Source: Cytophagales bacterium
GTDB taxonomy: Bacteria; Bacteroidota; Bacteroidia; Cytophagales; ES-bin-26
Direction: 5' to 3'
Assembly: GCA_014379925.1 (NCBI GenBank)
Contig: JACMKY010000222.1
Coordinates: 1 to 5,852, forward strand
Length of the DNA: 5,852 nt
Both the position numbers and the translations under genes were made by a program. This document shows positions 1 to 4,917 of the stretch, piece by piece. The notes under the pieces were generated by a model. The model saw nothing but the letters and a program-made list of their open reading frames with translations, did no database searches and was not told where the DNA came from. The stretch's first letter is position 1. Each line of letters begins with the position of its first letter.

Positions 1-2054
1 CGCGCCCCCTTCACCTCGATGAAGTGGGTCCAGCGACGCCTCACCGCCGGAATCTCGATTCGATCCGTCCCGTCGAGGAAGTTGAGGGTGTGGGAAATGA
101 AAGGCCGACCGCCGCCGGGACCGGAGACCGGAGCAAGGGCATCCGGTGCCGTGCCCGTTTGGTTTTCTCCCTCCCGGCTGTTTTGCTCCGCCAAACCAAC
201 GCCTGCGCTTGCTTTTCCATTTTCCGTTCCCCGGTCTCCGTGGCGTTCTTCCCCTTTCAGGCGGCCCTGGAAAACCAACTGTCCTCCTTGCGAGCCGGCT
301 TCCGGTCCGATGTCGATGAGCTGGTCGGCGGCGCGCATGACTTCTTCCTCGTGTTCCACCACAATCACCGTATTGCCCAGGTCGCGGAGCATTTCGAGCA
401 CACTGATCAGCTTCTGCGTATCGCGCGGGTGGAGGCCGATGCTGGGTTCGTCGAGGATGTACATCGAACCGACCAGGGCACTACCCAGCGAAGTAGCCAG
501 TTTGATGCGCTGGTACTCGCCGCCGGAAAGCGAGTTGGCCAGCCGATTGAGCGTCAGGTAACCCAAGCCTACGCGGTCGAGGTAGTTGAGCCGGTTGGCG
601 ATTTCCAGCAGAATCCGGCGGGCGATTTTCGCCTGGTGATCGGGCAAACGCAAGTCGTGAAAGAAGGCTTTCAGTTCGTCGATGGGCATCAGCACCAGGT
701 CGGAGATCGACTGGCCGACGATCTTGACGTAGGCGGCATCCTTGCGCAAGCGCGTTCCCCGGCATTCGGGACAAACCGTGCGCCCCCGGTAGCGCGACAA
801 CATCACGCGGTACTGAACCTTGTGCAGTTGTGCCTCCACGTGCCGGAAGAATTCATCCAGGCCACCGAAAAACTCGTTGCCCGTCCAGAGCAGCCGCTTC
901 TGCGCTTCCGTCAGATCCTTGTAAGGACGGTGGATGGGGAAATCGAACCGGGTCGCGTGCTTGACGAGGGGCTTCTGCCATTCGCTCATTTTTTCGGTAC
1001 CCCAGGGCGCAATGGCTCCCTGGTAAACCGAGCGTTGCTTGTCGGGAAAAACCAGCTCCTCGTCAATGCCCAGCACCTTGCCGAAACCTTCGCACCGCTT
1101 GCAGGCTCCGTACGGGTTGTTGAAGGTGAACAGGTTCGCGCTCGGCTCCTCGAAGGTGATGCCGTCCAACTCGAACTTGTCGGAAAAGCGACGCTTCTCC
1201 ACGCCCGGCGTCTCCACCACGCAAACGCCCGCGCCCTCGAAGAAAGCCGTCTGCACCGAATCGGACAGGCGAAACTGCGTGTCCTCGTCCGGATTGCCTT
1301 CCGCGTCTTTTTTCACCACCTCCCGGTCAATGAGGATGAAGTAGGCGGCGGGGTTTTCGGATGACGGATTGGGGGAGGAGTCCGCGTTCGGCTCCAGGAT
1401 GCTCTCGATGTAGTGCAATTCCCCGTCTACCACGACGCGGGTGAAGCCCTTCTGAAGCAGCACCTTCAGTTCTTCCGGCAGGGTTCGGCCGGCAGTGGCT
1501 TGGTACTGCCCCGCGGTCAGCGGAGCCAGGACCATCACCCGTTGCCCGTCGGCAAACGACTGGACGTAGTTTACCACGTCGGTCACGGTATCCTTCTTCA
1601 CTTCTCCACCCGAAACCGGCGAATAGGTAGTACCGATGCGGGCAAAGAGCAGTTTAAGGTAGTCGTAGATTTCCGTGCTGGTGCCGACGGTGGAGCGGGG
1701 GTTGCGCGTGCTTACCTTCTGCTCGATGGCGATGGCTGGCGACACGCCCCGGATGTAGTCCACCTCCGGTTTTTCCATCCGGCCCAGGAACTGGCGGGCG
1801 TACGAACTCAGGCTTTCCACGTACATGCGTTGTCCTTCGGCAAACAACGTATCGAAGGCCAGCGACGATTTTCCCGACCCCGACAACCCCGTGATGACTA
1901 CCAGTTGGTTGCGCGGAATGGCCACGTCCAGGTTTTTCAGGTTGTGAACCCGGGCTCCTTTGATGAGGATGTACTGCTTGGGGTCCAGTTGTTCGACGGG
2001 TACGGGTACGAACATCCGCTCCGGCGGAGCGACCAGCGGGGTAGCTGCATTCAT
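1..2054 (-). CDS. uvrA: UvrABC excinuclease subunit A, N-terminal 684 residues (gene runs off the left edge)
   Basis: UvrA is the cytoplasmic DNA-damage-recognition ATPase of nucleotide excision repair; as a dimer it loads UvrB at lesions. The frame is open from the ATG at 2054 to the left edge, giving 684 residues of a protein that is usually about 940-1000 long. Visible in order: Walker A GLSGSGKSS (residues 56-64), the UvrA-typical stretch AEGQRMYVESLSSYARQFLG, a zinc-type C318-K-R-C321 pair, C428-P-E-C431, the ABC signature LSGGEYQRI (E513), Walker B ILDEPS (D535, E536), and VIVVEH shortly after. The frame ends at FIEVKGAR, where the second ATPase half begins. Two oddities: the first cysteine pair of the zinc module is replaced by F294-E-L-D297, and residues 600-653 form a long Gly/Glu-rich linker between the halves. 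The start is supported by the MNAATP leader before the conserved KGARVHNLKN block. The family assignment is certain. Confidence 0.97.
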   Translation of the reverse strand, partial: MNAATPLVAPPERMFVPVPVEQLDPKQYILIKGARVHNLKNLDVAIPRNQLVVITGLSGSGKSSLAFDTLFAEGQRMYVESLSSYARQFLGRMEKPEVDYIRGVSPAIAIEQKVSTRNPRSTVGTSTEIYDYLKLLFARIGTTYSPVSGGEVKKDTVTDVVNYVQSFADGQRVMVLAPLTAGQYQATAGRTLPEELKVLLQKGFTRVVVDGELHYIESILEPNADSSPNPSSENPAAYFILIDREVVKKDAEGNPDEDTQFRLSDSVQTAFFEGAGVCVVETPGVEKRRFSDKFELDGITFEEPSANLFTFNNPYGACKRCEGFGKVLGIDEELVFPDKQRSVYQGAIAPWGTEKMSEWQKPLVKHATRFDFPIHRPYKDLTEAQKRLLWTGNEFFGGLDEFFRHVEAQLHKVQYRVMLSRYRGRTVCPECRGTRLRKDAAYVKIVGQSISDLVLMPIDELKAFFHDLRLPDHQAKIARRILLEIANRLNYLDRVGLGYLTLNRLANSLSGGEYQRIKLATSLGSALVGSMYILDEPSIGLHPRDTQKLISVLEMLRDLGNTVIVVEHEEEVMRAADQLIDIGPEAGSQGGQLVFQGRLKGEERHGDRGTENGKASAGVGLAEQNSREGENQTGTAPDALAPVSGPGGGRPFISHTLNFLDGTDRIEIPAVRRRWTHFIEVKGA

Positions 2055-2058
2055 CCCG

Positions 2059-2066
2059 CAAAATTA
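2059..2066 (-). promoter_or_regulatory. Candidate Bacteroidota -7 promoter element of uvrA
   Basis: Read on the minus strand this is TAATTTTG, a perfect match to the Bacteroidota -7 consensus TAnnTTTG. Only four bases (CGGG) separate it from the uvrA ATG, so transcription from it would start at or next to the start codon and give a leaderless or nearly leaderless mRNA. A TTTG -33 element at normal spacing is not present; the nearest TTTG copies leave spacers of about 14 and 27 bases. It is therefore a candidate only. Confidence 0.4.
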
Positions 2067-2073
2067 ACGAATT

Positions 2074-2091
2074 CCGGGGGCAAAAACCCGG
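2074..2091. repeat. Short GC-rich inverted repeat between the STAS-like gene and uvrA
   Basis: CCGGG at 2074-2078 and CCCGG at 2087-2091 can pair around an 8-base loop. It lies between the stop of the upstream small gene and the uvrA promoter candidate. It could be a weak attenuator or terminator for read-through into uvrA, but no T-tract directly follows on the minus strand and a 5-bp stem is easily due to chance. Confidence 0.2.
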
Positions 2092-2128
2092 ACCAAAGAA
2101 AGTATTCGGACCGGACCGGAGTACGCGT

Positions 2129-2539
2129 TCAGCGCGCTTTCAGCCATTCGAGGCCCTTTTCCTCGCTGTCGAAATGCTCGAAAACGGCGCCCTGTTCCTG
2201 TTCCACGGCGTGGATGATGTTCGTCATCGACAACTGGGAAAATGCATTTTCGGACACCACAACGGCTACGTGAACGGTTTTGGAGCTGCTGGCCCGCAAC
2301 TGGGGAGCAATAACGCCAACGAACCAGTCTTGGTCCTCGGGCCGCAGCACTTCCATCCGGATGGAGTTGAACAACCATTTGTGGATTCGGCGGTGGGCAG
2401 CCAGTTCCGTAGCGATCGCCCACGAATTCCGGAATTCCTCCGAGGTACCAAAGCGTTTGTAGGTAAAGACGCCGCAATCGGCGGCCGGTTCGTAGGTGAT
2501 GGAGGCAAACGAATTCTCGAGCGTATAGCGTATTTCCAC
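2129..2539 (-). CDS. SpoIIAA/STAS-like small protein of unknown function
   Basis: Predicted cytoplasmic protein of 136 residues with no signal peptide or membrane segment. Its pattern, a short beta pair (FASITYEP, GVFTYKRFG), a helix, HKWLFNSIRMEV, a DQDWF block, a hydrophobic strand VHVAVVV, and a C-terminal helix ending EEKGLEWLKAR, resembles the SpoIIAA-like/STAS-fold proteins of 120-150 residues common in Bacteroidota. Their biochemical role is unknown, so none is assigned. There is no in-frame ATG near the 5' end. The frame can start at a TTG (2584, 151 residues) or a GTG (2539). I chose GTG because it puts the start directly before the family-like MEIRYTLENSF; the extra 15 TTG residues are polar and Ser/Asn/Arg-rich. 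It lies 74 bp upstream of uvrA on the same strand and could be partly co-transcribed. Being a real gene is likely; the family call is moderate. Confidence 0.7.
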   Translation of the reverse strand: MEIRYTLENSFASITYEPAADCGVFTYKRFGTSEEFRNSWAIATELAAHRRIHKWLFNSIRMEVLRPEDQDWFVGVIAPQLRASSSKTVHVAVVVSENAFSQLSMTNIIHAVEQEQGAVFEHFDSEEKGLEWLKAR

Positions 2540-3018
2540 GGATCGGGATCGGGGGTTGAAGGATTGGTTTTGGCTACTGCACAAAATTTACGCCGCGTCG
2601 GACCGGAAAGATTTCTGAAATCGTTCTTTTTCTTTGCACGATCTTCGCTTAAAACCAGATGCCCAAAGTTGCTCCCTAATCAGACAAGTTAATTCGCAAA
2701 GATCGAGTTTAGACGATGCAGGAAAGAATAACCGATTAGGTACGTGTAAAAAATGAATAAAAGTAAAAATCAAATTCTCCCCGCTTGGCGACAAAGGCGA
2801 TCCGCCAAACGGAATCGAACGGTTTTAAAGATGCGAGAGGGCGGTTAAAAATGCGATTAGAAAAAGTAGGTGGAAACGTGGTAAACGTTGGTTTTTATCA
2901 AATCTGTTTTTACAGTTCCGTACCAATTTTTATTCATACGGAACCAGGACGCACCAGTGAAGCACACCCGGGTTGTCATGGAAAGTTGTCCCGACCCCGT
3001 CGTTCTACCGCACCAACC

Positions 3019-3046
3019 GGGCGCCCCCGGCTGGGCGCCCCCGGCT
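3019..3046. repeat. Perfect 14-bp tandem duplication (GGGCGCCCCCGGCT x2)
   Basis: The 14-base unit GGGCGCCCCCGGCT occurs twice head to tail, at 3019-3032 and 3033-3046, without a mismatch. Each copy begins with the self-complementary octamer GGGCGCCC, so the two copies can pair as an 8-bp all-GC stem (3019-3026 with 3033-3040) around a 6-base loop. TTTTC follows on the plus strand, but no plus-strand gene ends here. Confidence 0.8.
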
Positions 3047-3108
3047 TTTCTCCTCGGAGAGAAGGGTGACGCGGCGAAGTTGTTTGGGTGCCCGGCGAAA
3101 CGGCGGGC
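3019..3108. repeat. Candidate palindromic intergenic repeat element (REP/MITE-like)
   Basis: Three potential hairpins lie in 90 bp. They are the GGGCGCCC pair of the tandem duplication, TTCTC/GAGAA (3048-3052 and 3059-3063, 6-base loop), and GCCCGGCGAAACGGCGGGC (3090-3108; seven pairs with one G-G mismatch around an AAA loop). The block is GC-rich next to AT-rich DNA and sits just past the stop of the PNPOx-like gene, which is where dispersed palindromic elements often lie. It could instead be the transcript-end structure of that gene, although none of the stems is followed by a T-tract on the minus strand. Multi-copy status cannot be judged from one window. Confidence 0.4.
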
Positions 3109-3129
3109 TTGGCGTGCGCACCGAACCGA

Positions 3130-3666
3130 TCACATTCCGGTGGGTTTTCCATCCAGGCTGAGTTTGTTTTTCCGTTCCTGGTATTCCCTCACCTTTTCTT
3201 CGCCTTGTTTCTCGGCCCACTCTTTCAGTTCGTGCCGCTCCCCCTGGAAGTCCATGAACGGTACCGCCATCCCGCAGGAAGTCTGTACCAGGTCCACCGT
3301 CACGTCAATCACTTGCCGGGAGCCCGGCAAAGGGGGAAACCAACGAATCAGTTCGGTCCAGGATTCGTCTTTGGGGTGAATAACCCTGGCGGTGCCGTAT
3401 AACCGGGTAATGTTGGGTTTGCCTTCAAAGGCACAGAACACGAGGGTGATCCGGTTGTGCTCCCGCAGGTGAGCCGCCGTTTCGTTGCCGCTTCCAGTTA
3501 AGTTCAGCCACAGGACCCGGTTGCTGCCCAACACCCGAAGCGTGTCCATTCCCTTGGGAGACACGTTGACCCTTCCTTCCGCCGTGGCGGTCCCAACGAA
3601 GAATATCCGCTGCGCTTCAATGAATTCCTTGACCGGGGGTTCGATCGAGGTGAATTGTTTTGCCAT
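3130..3666 (-). CDS. Pyridoxamine 5'-phosphate oxidase-family flavin-binding protein
   Basis: A 178-residue cytoplasmic protein with the split-barrel fold of the pyridoxamine 5'-phosphate oxidase-like superfamily, which usually binds FMN or a related flavin and acts in redox or stress chemistry. The barrel is seen at residues 12-97: FIEAQRIFFVGTATAEGRVNVSPKG, then LWLNLTGSGNETAAHL, then ITLVFCAFEGKPNITRLYGTARVI. The tail has SCGMAVPFMDF (130-140) followed by a charged helix and a KLSLDG end, which I recognise from the ~180-residue putative PNPOx proteins of many bacteria. These are distinct from true PdxH, so pyridoxal phosphate synthesis should not be assumed; the substrate is unknown. The start is the ATG at 3666 (MAKQFTSI), with no alternative needed. 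It is divergent from the Crp-like gene across about 100 bp, so the two may share control. Confidence 0.9.
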   Translation of the reverse strand: MAKQFTSIEPPVKEFIEAQRIFFVGTATAEGRVNVSPKGMDTLRVLGSNRVLWLNLTGSGNETAAHLREHNRITLVFCAFEGKPNITRLYGTARVIHPKDESWTELIRWFPPLPGSRQVIDVTVDLVQTSCGMAVPFMDFQGERHELKEWAEKQGEEKVREYQERKNKLSLDGKPTGM

Positions 3667-3765
3667 TAGATGGGTGGTTTCTTTGCGCTTTCCCGTTTTT
3701 CGTGCTTTGTTGCTGACAACCTATATTACAAAAATTACTTCGCTTCACGCAAGGGTATGGGCAAT
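3667..3765. promoter_or_regulatory. Divergent promoter region with a small dyad, GTTG-CTGA-CAAC
   Basis: This stretch separates the PNPOx-like gene (minus) from the Crp-like gene (plus) and must hold both promoters. A small dyad GTTG/CAAC with a 4-base centre lies at 3709-3720, near the middle, and is followed by an AT-rich run (TATATTACAAAAATTA). Crp-type regulators bind dyads, so autoregulation or control of the divergent gene is possible, but four-base arms are weak evidence. AAGGG at 3751-3755 is a usable ribosome binding site for the ATG at 3766. I cannot identify a convincing -33/-7 pair on either strand. Confidence 0.35.
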
Positions 3766-4362
3766 ATGGATAAACTGGCTTTCAAAAACTACATTACCCA
3801 GAAGGTACCGCTCACCGACAGTGAGTGGCAATTGATTGACGGCCTGTTCAAGCCTAAACAATTGAAAGGTAGCGAATTGCTGCTGAAGGAAGGTGCCGTT
3901 TGCAATCATCTCTACTACGTTGGTACGGGACTGCTGCGCTTTTTTGTCTGGAAAGATGGCACCGATAGAACTAAATTTTTCACCTTCGACAATTACTTGT
4001 TTACGTCGCAACGCAGTTTCTCAACCCGCGAGCCGGCTACGGAAAATATCCAGGCCGTCGCTGATTGCAGCCTGCTGCAGATTACGCACGCCGATCTGCA
4101 AACGCTGTACGAGAAGGTACCCAATTGGCGGAAGTTCATTCAGGCGGTAATTCAGGAAGTCAGTCATTTCACGGAAGAAATACTCACCGAATTACAAACC
4201 GAAACGGCCGAGAGCCGGTACCGGAAAATGCTCACGGCGGAGCCGGAAATGATTCAACGAATCCCGCTTAAATATTTGGCCTCCTACCTGGGCATTGCCC
4301 CGCAGTCGCTGAGCCGCATCCGGAAAAATGTGCGGAAAGGCTCACGAAATGAACATACGTGA
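3766..4362 (+). CDS. Crp/Fnr-family transcriptional regulator
   Basis: A 198-residue DNA-binding regulator. Residues about 15-110 form a cyclic-nucleotide-binding-type beta barrel (LKGSELLLKEGAVCNHLYYV, then LLRFFVWKDGTDRTKFF). The C-terminal winged helix-turn-helix at 166-188 reads IPLKYLASYLGIAPQSLSRIRK, the form typical of Bacteroidota Crp-like proteins. The classical cAMP-pocket residues (FGE...R.A) are not seen; the equivalent stretch is LFTSQRSFSTREPATENI, so cAMP is probably not the ligand. No Fnr-type cysteine cluster is visible. The ATG at 3766 has AAGGG ten bases upstream. An ATG at 3757 (adds MGN) is also possible, but the AAGGG is too close to it; the frame extends further upstream to 3670 without support. 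The gene lies 55 bp before the SRPBCC gene on the same strand and is a candidate regulator of that pair or of the divergent PNPOx-like gene. Confidence 0.92.
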   Translation: MDKLAFKNYITQKVPLTDSEWQLIDGLFKPKQLKGSELLLKEGAVCNHLYYVGTGLLRFFVWKDGTDRTKFFTFDNYLFTSQRSFSTREPATENIQAVADCSLLQITHADLQTLYEKVPNWRKFIQAVIQEVSHFTEEILTELQTETAESRYRKMLTAEPEMIQRIPLKYLASYLGIAPQSLSRIRKNVRKGSRNEHT

Positions 4363-4385
4363 AGTGACAATCATTTCGGGAACCT

Positions 4386-4393
4386 GACCTTTG
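4386..4393 (+). promoter_or_regulatory. Weak candidate -7 promoter element before the SRPBCC gene
   Basis: GACCTTTG differs from the Bacteroidota -7 consensus TAnnTTTG only at its first base and lies 24 bases before the ATG at 4418, a sensible distance. No TTTG -33 element is seen at the expected spacing. If real, it would let the SRPBCC-hydrolase pair be transcribed separately from the Crp-like gene. Confidence 0.25.
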
Positions 4394-4417
4394 CATCGAA
4401 CAAAATCGGGTAGCCCC

Positions 4418-4897
4418 ATGAAACTCATTTTAAGCATCTCTCTACTGGCCGCGGCCATGAATGCGCAGGCCCAGCGAAGCAATACGCATTTTAGCCACAC
4501 GCTCGAAACAACCGCGCCGCCCGAAAAAGTATGGCGTATCTGGACGGACGTGCCCAACTGGAAGGAATGGGACGGCGGCTTGCAATCAGCGGAGTTGCTC
4601 GGCCCGTTTCAGCAAGGGGCGAAAGGAATTCTGGTTCCCGACAAAGGCCCCAAATCGAAATTCGTCATCGATGTCGTCGTTCCGAACGAGTCGTACACGT
4701 TCAAAACCAAACTACCACTCGGGACTTTGTACGTGAAGCGTTACCTAACCGTCAGCGAAGGAAAAACGCGGTTTACGCACGAGGTTTGGTTTACGGGTTT
4801 AACCAAAGGATTGTTTGGCAAGACATTGGGGAAAAACTACCGAATGATGCTGCCCGAAGTCATGAAAAAAATCAGTGTACTGGCCGAAGGCCGGTGA
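4418..4897 (+). CDS. Secreted SRPBCC (START-like/polyketide cyclase-type) protein
   Basis: A 159-residue protein of the SRPBCC helix-grip superfamily, whose members enclose a hydrophobic ligand in a deep cavity. Residues 1-19 are a Sec-type signal peptide: MKL, a hydrophobic core ILSISLLAAAMN, and a likely cleavage AQA|QR. The domain follows: HFSHTLETTAPPEKVWRIWT (24-43), VPNWKEWDGGLQSAEL with the W..WD pattern typical of these proteins, a GPFQQGAKG strand, YTFKTKLPLGTLYVKRYL, FTHEVWFTGL, and a closing helix YRMMLPEVMKKISVLAE. Most superfamily members are cytoplasmic, so predicted export to the periplasm is notable. The ATG at 4418 was chosen because it gives the intact signal peptide; an upstream TTG in frame adds nine polar residues. 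The hydrolase gene starts 20 bp downstream, suggesting one transcript. The ligand and any catalysis are unknown. Confidence 0.88.
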   Translation: MKLILSISLLAAAMNAQAQRSNTHFSHTLETTAPPEKVWRIWTDVPNWKEWDGGLQSAELLGPFQQGAKGILVPDKGPKSKFVIDVVVPNESYTFKTKLPLGTLYVKRYLTVSEGKTRFTHEVWFTGLTKGLFGKTLGKNYRMMLPEVMKKISVLAEGR

Positions 4898-4917
4898 GTG
4901 AAACCGTTGCGTTCCCC

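Larger units (their letters stand above)
2585..3129. other. Gene-free intergenic region, AT-rich then GC-rich
   Basis: I see no supported gene in these 545 bp. Short frames exist on both strands but start at rare codons, have no family-like pattern and look like chance. About 2640-2960 is AT-rich, with A and T runs, and holds an 8-bp inverted repeat GTTCCGTA/TACGGAAC (2915-2922 and 2937-2944, 14-base loop), a size expected by chance in a window this long. From about 2980 the composition becomes GC-rich and contains the tandem duplication and palindromes listed separately. The minus-strand genes on both sides mean this region should hold the promoter of the STAS-like gene and the 3' end of the PNPOx-like transcript. 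No clear RNA gene is visible. Confidence 0.6.

Noticed and set aside
24..1364. A 446-codon open frame on the plus strand
   Set aside because: It is the antisense shadow of uvrA, whose minus-strand frame carries all the expected ATPase motifs; the plus-strand translation shows no family pattern.
2107..2120. Short CGGAC tandem repeat
   Set aside because: Only about two and a half units of five bases; expected by chance in GC-rich DNA.
1413..2273. A 286-codon plus-strand open frame across the uvrA start
   Set aside because: It overlaps uvrA antisense and runs into the next gene; its translation is not protein-family-like.
2588..2794. A 68-codon minus-strand frame in the intergenic region
   Set aside because: It starts at TTG, covers AT-rich DNA, and shows no recognisable pattern.
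2795..2850. TTCGATT on the minus strand, resembling a tRNA T-loop
   Set aside because: Flanking bases do not form a T-stem beyond one pair, and no acceptor, D or anticodon arm can be placed.
2785..3379. Several plus-strand frames of 60-160 codons around the GC-rich repeat block
   Set aside because: They overlap one another or the PNPOx-like gene in antisense, and their Arg/Pro-rich translations reflect GC-rich repeats.
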